This document shows, piece by piece, positions 1-7,308 of a DNA stretch of 64,000 bases. Below the pieces are notes generated by a model, which had not been told where the DNA came from, made no database searches, and saw nothing but the letters and a program-made list of their open reading frames with translations. Both the position numbers and the translations under genes were made by a program. Positions within the stretch are counted from its first letter, which is position 1; each line of letters opens with the position of its first letter. Source of the DNA: Streptomyces dioscori (GTDB lineage Bacteria; Actinomycetota; Actinomycetes; Streptomycetales; Streptomycetaceae); NCBI RefSeq assembly GCF_003024195.1, contig NZ_KZ679046.1, positions 62,001-126,000 of the forward strand, given 5' to 3'.

Positions 1-827
1 GACTCGCCGCAGAGGACGTCGTCGCCCTGGAGGACCGGCGCGGCAAGGACGACATCCAGCTGGTGGAGGGCGCGGGCACGGAGATCCGCTACCTGGTCTT
101 CAACCCGAAGGACCCGTGGGCCAGGAAGGCGGCGGTCCGCAAGGCCGTCGCGCAGGTCGTCGACCGGCCGGCCATCGCGCACGGCATCTACAAGGACACC
201 GTCGAGCCGCTGTACTCCATGGTCCCGAGCGGACTGGCCGGCCACACCACCGGCTTCTTCGACGACTACGGCAGCCCGAGCACCTCCAAGGCCCGGCAGA
301 TCCTCCTGGAGGCGGGCATCTCCGAACGCGTACCGCTCACCCTCTGGTACACGACGGACCGGTACGGCTCCACGACCAAGCCCGAGTTCGAGGAGCTGAG
401 GCGGCAGCTCAACGAGACCGGCCTGTTCAGCGTCACCGTCAAGGGCCGCCCCTGGAAGACGTACGAAGCCGGTTACCGCAAGGGCGAGTACCCCGTGTTC
501 GGCCGTGGCTGGTTCCCCGACTTCCCCGACGCCGAGAACTTCATCGCCCCGTTCGTCGGCGAACAGAACGCGCTCGGTACGCCCTACAAGTCGCCCGAGA
601 TCACGGACGTGCTGCTGCCGGAGTCGCGCCGCCGGAGCGACCGCGGTGACGTCGTCGAGCAGTTCGAGAAGGCCCAGGACATCCTTGTGGACGACGTGCG
701 GCTGCTGCCCCTGTGGCAGGGCAAGCAGTACATCGCCGCGAGTGAGGAGATCTCCGGCGTCGAGCGTTCCATCGACCCGTCGACGATCATGATGGTGTGG
801 GAGCTGTCCCGCAAGACCAGCTGGTAG
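1..827 (+). CDS. ABC transporter substrate-binding protein, SBP_bac_5 family (C-terminal part)
   Basis: Open from the left edge, so the N-terminus, signal peptide and start lie outside the window; about 275 residues are present. The segment reads like the C-terminal half of an oligopeptide/dipeptide-binding protein: a conserved YLVFNPKDPW block, then VRKAVAQVVDRPAIAHGIY, the usual hinge/second-lobe sequence, and a closing block ending in LPLWQGKQYIAASEEISGV. The family delivers peptides or other solutes to a membrane permease from the cell surface. No permease or ATPase genes follow (the next gene is ung), so it is either an orphan receptor or the last gene of an operon that starts upstream. 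The substrate cannot be read from the sequence. Confidence 0.88.
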   Translation, partial: LAAEDVVALEDRRGKDDIQLVEGAGTEIRYLVFNPKDPWARKAAVRKAVAQVVDRPAIAHGIYKDTVEPLYSMVPSGLAGHTTGFFDDYGSPSTSKARQILLEAGISERVPLTLWYTTDRYGSTTKPEFEELRRQLNETGLFSVTVKGRPWKTYEAGYRKGEYPVFGRGWFPDFPDAENFIAPFVGEQNALGTPYKSPEITDVLLPESRRRSDRGDVVEQFEKAQDILVDDVRLLPLWQGKQYIAASEEISGVERSIDPSTIMMVWELSRKTSW

Positions 828-928
828 CGGGCGGGGGCGGGCCGAGTCGTCCGGGAGTCCGGCCGATTGTCAGTGGGCGGCGGTAGGTTCTGAGGACCGG
901 AAACAACCGCACCTGTAAGGAAGTTCAC

Positions 929-1612
929 GTGACCGACACCGCCATGCTGCCCGAGTCCTGGCGCGGCGTCCTGGGCGAAGAGCTGCAGAAGCCCTACTTC
1001 AAGGAGCTCACCGAGTTCGTGGAGGAGGAGCGCGAGAAGGGGCCCGTCTTCCCGCCGCGCGACGAGGTCTTCGCCGCGCTCGACGCGACTCCTTACGACC
1101 GCGTGAAGGTGCTCGTCCTCGGCCAGGACCCGTACCACGGCGAGGGCCAGGGCCACGGCCTGTGCTTCTCGGTCCGGCCCGGTGTGAGGACGCCGCCCTC
1201 CTTGCGCAACATCTACAAGGAGATGAAGGAGGAGCTGGGCCACCCGGTGCCGGACAACGGCTATCTGATGCCGTGGGCCGAGCAGGGCGTCCTGCTGCTC
1301 AACGCGGTGCTGACGGTCCGCTCCGGAGAGGCCAACTCGCACAAGGGCAAGGGCTGGGAGAAGTTCACGGACGCGGTGATCCGGGCCGTGGCCGACCGGC
1401 CCGACCCGGCGGTGTTCGTCCTGTGGGGCAACTACGCGCAGAAGAAGCTCCCGCTGATCGACGAGGCGCGGCACATCGTCGTCAAGGGCGCGCACCCCTC
1501 GCCGCTGTCCGCGAAGAAGTTCTTCGGCTCGCGCCCCTTCACCCAGATCGACGAGGCGATCGAGAAGCAGGGCCACGCCCCGATCGACTGGCGCATCCCG
1601 AACCTCGGCTGA
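929..1612 (+). CDS. ung: Uracil-DNA glycosylase (family 1)
   Basis: Excises uracil from DNA as the first step of base excision repair in the cytoplasm. The 227-residue product has the family-1 water-activating motif GQDPYHG at residues 65-71, with the catalytic Asp at 67, and the C-terminal HPSPLS loop near residue 189 that holds the catalytic His and intercalates in DNA. The length matches bacterial Ung (about 220-230). The GTG start is preceded by AAGGAAG at a normal distance. It is probably monocistronic: a 100-bp gap precedes it and a strong hairpin terminator follows at 1790-1836. From memory, streptomycetes usually carry two ung paralogues, so this is probably one of a pair. Confidence 0.97.
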   Translation: MTDTAMLPESWRGVLGEELQKPYFKELTEFVEEEREKGPVFPPRDEVFAALDATPYDRVKVLVLGQDPYHGEGQGHGLCFSVRPGVRTPPSLRNIYKEMKEELGHPVPDNGYLMPWAEQGVLLLNAVLTVRSGEANSHKGKGWEKFTDAVIRAVADRPDPAVFVLWGNYAQKKLPLIDEARHIVVKGAHPSPLSAKKFFGSRPFTQIDEAIEKQGHAPIDWRIPNLG

Positions 1613-1789
1613 CGCCCGGCCCGGCCCGGCCCGGTCCGCTCCGATCTGGGCCGGTCCGGTCCGGGCGATCCCGGTCCGGCGGGGGCGGTCCGGGAGACTC
1701 GGGCCGGTACCGGGTGATCCGTGTCCGGCCGGGTCGGACCGGATGCCGGTCCGGCCGAGTCGGGTGGGGGCGGCCCTGGGCTGTCCGGC
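1613..1789. repeat. Low-complexity CCGGTCC/GGCCCG intergenic spacer
   Basis: Non-coding stretch after ung made of degenerate CCGGTCC, GGCCCG and CCGGGC words on both strands. I see no start, RBS or protein-like codon use in it. It ends at the hairpin at 1790-1836. Together with 1837-1936 it forms a gap of over 300 bp that holds only this spacer, the hairpin and the short approach to the next gene. Confidence 0.6.
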
Positions 1790-1836
1790 ACCTGGTCAGG
1801 ACTGCCCCCACGGGGGTGGGGCAGTCCTGACCAGGT
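1790..1836. terminator. Strong hairpin terminator after ung
   Basis: Perfect 19-bp inverted repeat: arms 1790-1808 (ACCTGGTCAGGACTGCCCC) and 1818-1836 around a 9-nt loop. There is no T-tract, which is normal for Streptomyces terminators. It separates ung from the next rightward gene and would work in either direction. Confidence 0.8.
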
Positions 1837-1936
1837 CCGGCGGGCTGTGGCGGGCTCCGGCCCGGGGTGACGGCCCCGCCGCCCACGGGGCCGCCTCAGC
1901 TCGATTGCCGGTGCCTGCCGTTAGCGTCGGGGAGAG

Positions 1937-2602
1937 GTGGCGACGGCAGACGAGCGGGTGGAGGGCGACGCGGTGGCGGAGCAGCAGGAGCAGGCGGCGG
2001 CGGACGCGATGACGACCAGGATCGGGCAGGCCGTCATGCTTCTCCACGGCGGCGACCGCGAGGAGGCCCGGAGCCGCTTCCTGGACCTGTGGGCGGAGAT
2101 CGGCGAGGAGGGCGACGCGCTGCACCGCTGCACACTCGCGCACTACATGGCGGACACGCAGGACGACCCCTCGGACGAACTCGCCTGGGATCTGAGGGCC
2201 TTGTCGGCGGCGGACGAGCTCACGGACAAGCTCACGGGCGACCGGGGCGCGGGCGACCGTGTCACGGACGTTCGCGGCGAGCCCCACCCGGAGCCCCACC
2301 CGTCCCTCGCCGTACGCGCCTTCTACCCGTCCCTGCATCTGAACCTCGCCGCGGACTACGTGAAGCTCGGCCGCTCCGAGGCGGCCCGGGGCCACCTGGG
2401 AGCGGCGCGGGCCGGCATGGGCGTCCTCGGCGACGACGCCTACGGAGACGGGGTCCGGGCCGGCATCGGCCGCCTGCAGTCGAGGCTTGACCGGGAGGGC
2501 CCGGACGGCGCACCCGAGCCCACGCCGAGGCGGCCGGGGCAGGGGAGGGGCCCGGGCGGGCCCGGAGGCGAGACGCTGGGGCCGCCGCGTCGGGAGCCCT
2601 AG
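1937..2602 (+). CDS. TPR-like hypothetical protein
   Basis: A 221-residue protein of unknown function. The middle (about residues 25-170) is Ala/Leu-rich helical sequence resembling tetratricopeptide repeats, for example the EEARSRFLDLWAEIGEEGDALHRC block and a second helical pair near YPSLHLNLAADYVKLGRSEAARGHL. The last 40 residues are a Pro/Arg/Gly-rich tail that looks disordered. There is no signal peptide or membrane segment, so it is probably a cytoplasmic adaptor. The GTG start sits directly after GGGGAGAGG, which is very close spacing; an internal ATG at 2009 is the alternative start. It converges on the lipoprotein gene and shares the hairpin at 2635-2678. Confidence 0.7.
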   Translation: MATADERVEGDAVAEQQEQAAADAMTTRIGQAVMLLHGGDREEARSRFLDLWAEIGEEGDALHRCTLAHYMADTQDDPSDELAWDLRALSAADELTDKLTGDRGAGDRVTDVRGEPHPEPHPSLAVRAFYPSLHLNLAADYVKLGRSEAARGHLGAARAGMGVLGDDAYGDGVRAGIGRLQSRLDREGPDGAPEPTPRRPGQGRGPGGPGGETLGPPRREP

Positions 2603-2634
2603 GACGCCGCCGCACGCCTCGCCTGGGCACGCCT

Positions 2635-2678
2635 CGCCTGAGCACGACTCGCCTCCGGAGGCGAGTCGTGCTCAGGCG
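2635..2678. terminator. Bidirectional terminator, perfect 44-nt palindrome
   Basis: Arms 2635-2656 and 2657-2678 are perfect reverse complements with no spacer (22 bp each). The palindrome lies exactly between the stop codons of two convergent genes, one ending at 2602 and one at 2679, so it can end transcription from both sides. Imperfect copies of its GCCTCGCCTG start lie just upstream. Confidence 0.82.
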
Positions 2679-3152
2679 TCAACGGCCGTACATGTCCTGG
2701 CAGATCGCCGCCTGCGGGCTGTCCGCCCGCCAGCCGCCGTACGTCCGGCCCAGCGCGCACACGTCCGTGCCCGTCGACGGCACGGACGCCGGCAGTCGCG
2801 GCACGGCCAGGTGTTCGGGCCGCCGGGGCTCCGGGCGCCGCGGCGGTTCGGCGGGCACCTGCCGAGGCCGCGCCGCCGGGGCGGCGGTATCCGCGGCGGG
2901 CGTACGGGCCGGCGCGGACGCGGGCGCCGAAGGGCGGCGGGACGGGCCGATGAGTTCCAGGGCCTCGCGGGCCGGGGCCTGGACGACCCGCTGCTCGGCC
3001 CTGCCGTCCGGGCGCGGCTCCGGCACCGGGGGCGGTACGGACGGCACGGCGGGCGGATGCGTTCGCTGGACGGTCACACAGCCCGAGAGGGCTGAGACCG
3101 CCGAGACGGCCACGGTGACCAGAAGCGTTGCGGTGGTCGCGGTTCGATGCAC
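2679..3152 (-). CDS. Putative lipoprotein, Pro/Ala-rich
   Basis: A 157-residue protein with a typical lipoprotein signal: positively charged start, hydrophobic stretch TLLVTVAVSAVSAL and lipobox LSGC with the acylated Cys near residue 25. A Pro-rich low-complexity linker (about residues 32-120) follows. The C-terminal segment, YGGWRADSPQAAICQDMYGR, contains one further Cys. It would be anchored on the outer face of the membrane; the mature domain is not one I recognise. The start is GTG without a clear Shine-Dalgarno sequence. An apolipoprotein N-acyltransferase gene lies 4 kb away, but nothing indicates a functional link. Confidence 0.72.
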   Translation of the reverse strand: MHRTATTATLLVTVAVSAVSALSGCVTVQRTHPPAVPSVPPPVPEPRPDGRAEQRVVQAPAREALELIGPSRRPSAPASAPARTPAADTAAPAARPRQVPAEPPRRPEPRRPEHLAVPRLPASVPSTGTDVCALGRTYGGWRADSPQAAICQDMYGR

Positions 3153-3275
3153 CCGCGCAACTCTGCTGCCTCCGCCGCGCTTTGGGGAGCCGACGAGCGG
3201 AGTGTGCCCCGCACGGGTGAAAGCCCGGCGGCCGGTGCCCGCGCCCGCTCCTCGGTCGCCGGTCGCGTCGCCCCG

Positions 3276-3788
3276 TCAGTCGCCGGTCGCCCCGTCGACG
3301 CGCTCGCGGATCAGATCGGCGTGGCCGTTGTGGCGCGCGTACTCCTCGATCATGTGCGTGTAGATCCACCGCAGGTTGAACGGCTTGTCGGTGAACCTGC
3401 TCCGGCCCTCGGACAGGTCGTCCAGGCCGCGAAGTGCCGCGTTGCGGCGGGCGATCGCGATCTCGCCCTGCCAGGTGGCGTACGCCTCCTTCCAGGTGTC
3501 CGCCTCGGTGAGATGGAACTCGCCGTCCCGGTCCTCGTCGCTGTAGTGGATCGGCCCGGCGTCGTCGCCCACGAGGACCCTGCGGAACCAGCTGCGTTCC
3601 ACGTCCGCCATGTGCCGGACGAGGCCGAGCAGGGACAGTTCGGAGGGGGGCACGGCGGCCGTCCTGAGCTGCGCGTCGTCCAGGCCCTCGCACTTCCAGG
3701 CGAGGGTCTCCCGGTGATATTCCAGCCAGCCCTCCAGCATGGCTCGCTCACCGGCGTCGGTCGCGGGTCCCCTGCGTTCGTTGGTCAT
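3276..3788 (-). CDS. DinB/DUF664 family protein
   Basis: A 170-residue cytoplasmic four-helix-bundle protein of the DinB/YfiT superfamily, which includes metal-dependent mycothiol S-transferases. Supporting sequence is an N-terminal helix ending MLEGWLEYHRETLAWKCEGL, then LLGLVRHMADVERSWFRR, whose His matches the first metal ligand. The C-terminal helix carries HMIEEYARHNGHADLIRE with the usual His pair. I chose the ATG at 3788 because it begins the conserved sequence (MTNERRG); 30 extra residues from an upstream in-frame ATG are low-complexity. The 130 bp upstream is repetitive, CCCCATCCCTCG-like, and has no obvious gene. The true substrate is unknown. Confidence 0.85.
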   Translation of the reverse strand: MTNERRGPATDAGERAMLEGWLEYHRETLAWKCEGLDDAQLRTAAVPPSELSLLGLVRHMADVERSWFRRVLVGDDAGPIHYSDEDRDGEFHLTEADTWKEAYATWQGEIAIARRNAALRGLDDLSEGRSRFTDKPFNLRWIYTHMIEEYARHNGHADLIRERVDGATGD

Positions 3789-3918
3789 GACCGCATCATC
3801 GCGGACGACCGCTGCCCCGGCCCACCCGATTGCACGCCCCTGCCTCGCTCCCGTGCCTCGCCCCCGGCCCATGCCCAATCCCTTGCCCCATCCCTCGCCC
3901 CATCCCTCGCCCCGGCCC

Positions 3919-4347
3919 TCAGTCGCCGGTCGCCGGCCCGCTCCTCAGCTCGGCCCAGACGGTCTTGCCCCAGCGGTGGAGTCCGGTGCCCCACCGGTCC
4001 GAGAGGGCGTCGACCAGGACGAGACCGCGGCCCCGGATCCGCTCCCCGCCGCAGTCGGTCCGCATCATCGGGAGGTCGCGGGAGCGGTCGACGACCGCGA
4101 GGAGGACGCGGTCCTCGGCGGGGCGCGTGACGACGACCCGGATCACGGAGCAGCACGCGTGGTCGACGGCGTTGGAGACCAGCTCGGTGATGACGCACAG
4201 GGCGTCCTCGGTCAGTCCGTCCTGGTGCCAGGCAGCGAGGGCCGTACGCACCAGGCTGCGCGCCGCACCCGCGCTCTCCGGTTCGCGCGCGAGCGTCTGT
4301 GAGTATCCGGGATGCCCGGTGGGACGTGGTGTTGCCGTCACAGTCAT
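3919..4347 (-). CDS. ATP-binding anti-sigma/regulatory kinase-like protein (HATPase_c, RsbW-type)
   Basis: A 142-residue single-domain GHKL ATPase of the large Streptomyces RsbW-like family. The N-box is visible in ALCVITELVSNAVDHA (about residues 48-63) and the G1 region in IRGRGLVLVDALSDRWG (about 104-120). Family members bind sigma or anti-anti-sigma factors, and some phosphorylate the latter. The start ATG at 4347 is preceded by a GAGG Shine-Dalgarno sequence. It diverges from the helix-turn-helix regulator at 4504, an arrangement repeated across streptomycete genomes, so a regulatory link between the two is plausible but unproven. No sigma-factor gene is adjacent. Confidence 0.88.
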   Translation of the reverse strand: MTVTATPRPTGHPGYSQTLAREPESAGAARSLVRTALAAWHQDGLTEDALCVITELVSNAVDHACCSVIRVVVTRPAEDRVLLAVVDRSRDLPMMRTDCGGERIRGRGLVLVDALSDRWGTGLHRWGKTVWAELRSGPATGD

Positions 4348-4503
4348 CAGGACCTCGGGGTGCGGGTGTGATGGGCCTTGACCGAGTGAACGGCTTCGGG
4401 ACGCGGAGGGGCAGGAAAAATCCCCCCGCGATGGATCCGGTCCAACCGGATATTTCTCCGCGTTCTGTACTCATGGTCAGGAATCACTGCCTACCGTGCG
4501 TAT

Positions 4504-5763
4504 GTGGACGGCAATGAGCGCTTCATGAGCGCGATGAGCGTGCGGTGCATGACCCAGGCCGAACTGGTCGACGCGGTCAACGCCCGTTTGATCTCCGCCG
4601 GACAGGAGGGAACGGTCAGCGACCGGACCGTTCGCTACTGGCGGACCGGAAGAACGAGGTGGCCGCACCCCCGTCAACGACGGGCGCTGGAGGCAGTATT
4701 CGGATGTACGGCCGAGGAACTGGGCTTCAGTCCTCCGGCCCGCAACCGTCCCGCCACCGAACCGGAGGCCCCTGTGGACCGCAGGAACTTCCTCACCGCC
4801 ACCACCGGAACCGCCGCCGTGGTGACGCCTTTCGTCGGTGCGCCGCCACAGGTGGGCACCTCCGACGTCATCCGGCTGCGCTCCGGCCTGGACGCCCTGA
4901 TGGCGCTCGACCGCAGCAGAGGCGGTCACGACGGCCTGGAGCGCGCCGCGTTGGCCGGCGCCGCGGAAGCACTGGGAAAACAGCGGCTCGGGGCCACCCA
5001 GCGCATCCGGTGCAGACTCTTCTCCGTGGCCGCCGACTACACCGCCACCGCCGCCTGGAGCGCGATCGACGCCCGGCGGATGGACCGCGCCACTCAACTC
5101 CTCGGCCGAGCGCTCTACTTGGCCGGTATGGCCAAGGACCCGGTGGCGGAGATGCGGGTCTGGAACGCGTACGCGATCCTCGCGCACCACCGCGACGAGT
5201 ACGCGGAGGCCGTCGACGCCGGCCATGCCGCCCAGGGAACCGCCGTCGCCAGACGGCAGCCCCTGTACAGCTCGCTGGCCCACGCCAGGACGGCCATCGG
5301 CCACGCGAACCTCGGGGACCGGCAGGCCGCCCTGCGCTCCCTGGGGCACGCCCGGGACGCCCTGGGCAAGGCGCGGCCCGACGAGCCCCGGCCGTCGTGG
5401 ATCGCCTTCTACGGCCCCGCCGAGCTGCTCGCCATGACCGCCATCGTGCAGGACCGGAACGGGCGCTTCGCCGAGTCCGAGGCCGCCTCCCACCAGGCCC
5501 TGCGGACGATCCCGGCGGAGTTCCGCAGGAACAGGGCCCTGGCCACGGGGCGGCTCGCGCTGGCCCAGCTCCACCAGCGTGACGTGGAGCAGGCGTGCGC
5601 GACGGCCGCCTCGGTCTTCCCCCTGATGTCGGGCCATCCGATCCCGGGCAGGATGCGCTCCCTGCTCGGTGACTACTACCGGGACCTGATCACCCTTGCG
5701 CCGGACGCCGGGATCGCCCGAGAGTGGGGAGACCGCTACCGATCCGAATGGAGCCGACTGTGA
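4504..5763 (+). CDS. Helix-turn-helix/TPR-type transcriptional regulator (NsdA-like)
   Basis: A 419-residue regulator. Residues 10-75 form a helix-turn-helix region in which TQAELVDAVNARL and VSDRTVRYWRTGR are the likely helices. A linker with VDRRNFLTATTGTAA (about 95-110) follows; it looks like a twin-arginine signal but sits inside the protein, a feature common in this Streptomyces family. The C-terminal 280 residues are TPR-like helical repeats. Similarity to NsdA-type regulators is my impression of the architecture. The GTG at 4504 is 6 nt after a TACCGT -10 box at 4492-4497, suggesting a leaderless transcript; in-frame ATGs at 4525, 4534 and 4549 are alternatives. It overlaps the next gene by 4 nt. 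Confidence 0.8.
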   Translation: MDGNERFMSAMSVRCMTQAELVDAVNARLISAGQEGTVSDRTVRYWRTGRTRWPHPRQRRALEAVFGCTAEELGFSPPARNRPATEPEAPVDRRNFLTATTGTAAVVTPFVGAPPQVGTSDVIRLRSGLDALMALDRSRGGHDGLERAALAGAAEALGKQRLGATQRIRCRLFSVAADYTATAAWSAIDARRMDRATQLLGRALYLAGMAKDPVAEMRVWNAYAILAHHRDEYAEAVDAGHAAQGTAVARRQPLYSSLAHARTAIGHANLGDRQAALRSLGHARDALGKARPDEPRPSWIAFYGPAELLAMTAIVQDRNGRFAESEAASHQALRTIPAEFRRNRALATGRLALAQLHQRDVEQACATAASVFPLMSGHPIPGRMRSLLGDYYRDLITLAPDAGIAREWGDRYRSEWSRL

Positions 5764-6287
5764 GCGCCGAGGGCCTGGACATCCGCCGCTTCGGGCACGA
5801 CGACCTGCCGCGGATCCGGCAGACGATCATCGACCTGCACGCCGCGGCGGCGGGCCCCGACCGGGACGACGACTTCAAGAAGAAGTTCCCCTGGTTCGTG
5901 GACCACTGGGGCGGCAACCCGGCGTTCGCCTGCGTCATCGCGTACGAGGGCGACGAGGCGATGGGCTTCGCGTACGGCGCCCCGGCGGTCGAGGGCCGGG
6001 AGTGGTGGCGCGAGCATCTCGACGAGGCGCCCAAGAAAGCGGTGACCTTCTCCTACTCCGAGCTGGCCGTTCATCCGAGATGGCGGAAGCGGGGGGTGGC
6101 GGACCGGCTGTCCCGCGCGCTCCTGGAGGAGCGGCCCGAGGATCTCGCCGTCCTCCTGGTGGACGTCGAGCACCCGCGCGTACAGGCCCTGTACGAGGAC
6201 TGGGGCTTCCGGAAGGTCGGGGAGCGCCGGCCCTTCGCGGACTCCCCGCTGTACGCGGTGATGCTCGCCGAGCTGCCCCTCGTGTAA
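5760..6287 (+). CDS. GNAT family N-acetyltransferase
   Basis: A 175-residue acetyltransferase of the GCN5 fold, cytoplasmic, expected to move an acetyl group from acetyl-CoA to an amine; the acceptor is unknown. The acetyl-CoA-binding motif A is visible as LAVHPRWRKRGVADRLSRAL (about residues 97-116), followed by the beta5 strand and VQALYEDWGFRKVGER (about 140-156), a standard GNAT C-terminal signature. I chose GTG at 5760 because it forms a 4-nt GTGA overlap with the upstream stop and has GGAG at the right distance. Longer in-frame starts at 5724 and 5748 run into the upstream gene. Translational coupling suggests co-expression with the regulator. Confidence 0.88.
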   Translation: MSAEGLDIRRFGHDDLPRIRQTIIDLHAAAAGPDRDDDFKKKFPWFVDHWGGNPAFACVIAYEGDEAMGFAYGAPAVEGREWWREHLDEAPKKAVTFSYSELAVHPRWRKRGVADRLSRALLEERPEDLAVLLVDVEHPRVQALYEDWGFRKVGERRPFADSPLYAVMLAELPLV

Positions 6288-6384
6288 ACGTCCTGGCCAT
6301 GGGGCCGCCGCGGTCGCCGTATGCTTCCGACGACGCCGGGGCGCGCGTGCCCCGGACCCGTGTCCTGTCCCGGAGGAGATCCCT

Positions 6385-7308
6385 GTGAAGGTCGGTTGCA
6401 TCGGACTCGGCGACATCGCGCTGAAGGCGTATCTGCCGGTGCTCGCCACCCGCCCGGGACTCGAACTGCATCTGCACACACGGACACCCGCGACCCTCGC
6501 CAGGGTCGCCGACAGTCTGCACGTGCCGGCCGGGCGCCGGCACACGGACCTCGCCGGGCTGCTCGCGCAGGGCCTCGACGCGGCGTTCGTCCACGCGCCC
6601 ACGCACGCCCACCCCGAGATCGTGGGCGCGCTGCTCGAAGCGGGCGTCCCCACGTACGTCGACAAGCCGATCGCGTACGAACTCGCCGACTCCGAGCGCC
6701 TGGTGAGGCTCGCGGAGGAGCGGAACACCAGCCTGGCCGTCGGCTTCAACCGGCGGTACGCGCCCGGGTACGCGCAGTGCGTCGAGCACCCGCGTGAACT
6801 GATCCTCATGCAGAAGAACCGCGTCGGCCTGCCGGAACAGCCCCGCACGATGATCCTCGACGACTTCATCCACGTCGTGGACACCCTGCGGTTCCTGGTG
6901 CCGGGACCGGTCGACGACGTGACCGTGCGGGCCCGCGTCGAGGACGGGCTGCTCCACCACGTCGTACTGCAGCTGGCGGGGGAGGGGTTCACGGCACTCG
7001 GTGTGATGAACCGGCTCAGCGGTTCCGCCGAGGAGATCCTGGAGGTGTCCGGACAGGACACCAAGCGCCAGGTGGTCAACCTCTCCGAGATCGTCGACCA
7101 CAAGGGGCAGCCGACGGTCCGGCGGCGCGGCGACTGGGTGCCGGTGGCCCGTCAGCGCGGCATCGAGCAGGCCGTCCTCGCCTTCCTCGACGCCGTGCGC
7201 GCGGGCAAGGTCCTCAGCGCCCGGGACGCGCTGGAGACTCACGAACTGTGCGAGCGTGTGGTGCGTGCGGTGACGGAGCGCTCGCCCCGGGGCGCCTCGA
7301 CCGCCTGA
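6385..7308 (+). CDS. Gfo/Idh/MocA family NAD(P)-dependent oxidoreductase
   Basis: A 307-residue oxidoreductase with an N-terminal Rossmann fold. It starts VKVGCIGLGDIA, where GxGxxA binds the dinucleotide, and has the family motif VDKPIAYEL (about residue 94), whose Lys is usually catalytic. FNRRYAPGY follows in the substrate-binding domain. The enzymes oxidise or reduce sugars, polyols or related compounds; the substrate is not evident. GTG start with GGAGGAG 8 nt upstream. The last 95 bp overlap the 3' end of the convergent lnt gene. It is one of three Gfo/Idh genes in the window and the shortest. Confidence 0.88.
   Translation: MKVGCIGLGDIALKAYLPVLATRPGLELHLHTRTPATLARVADSLHVPAGRRHTDLAGLLAQGLDAAFVHAPTHAHPEIVGALLEAGVPTYVDKPIAYELADSERLVRLAEERNTSLAVGFNRRYAPGYAQCVEHPRELILMQKNRVGLPEQPRTMILDDFIHVVDTLRFLVPGPVDDVTVRARVEDGLLHHVVLQLAGEGFTALGVMNRLSGSAEEILEVSGQDTKRQVVNLSEIVDHKGQPTVRRRGDWVPVARQRGIEQAVLAFLDAVRAGKVLSARDALETHELCERVVRAVTERSPRGASTA

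Noticed and set aside
584..1576. Minus-strand 330-codon ORF over ung
   Set aside because: It lies wholly antisense to a clear ung gene and an ABC receptor gene and has no protein-like motifs.
3789..3918. Small gene in the CCCCATCCCTCG-type repeats
   Set aside because: The sequence is low-complexity direct repeats with no start/RBS or coherent codon use.
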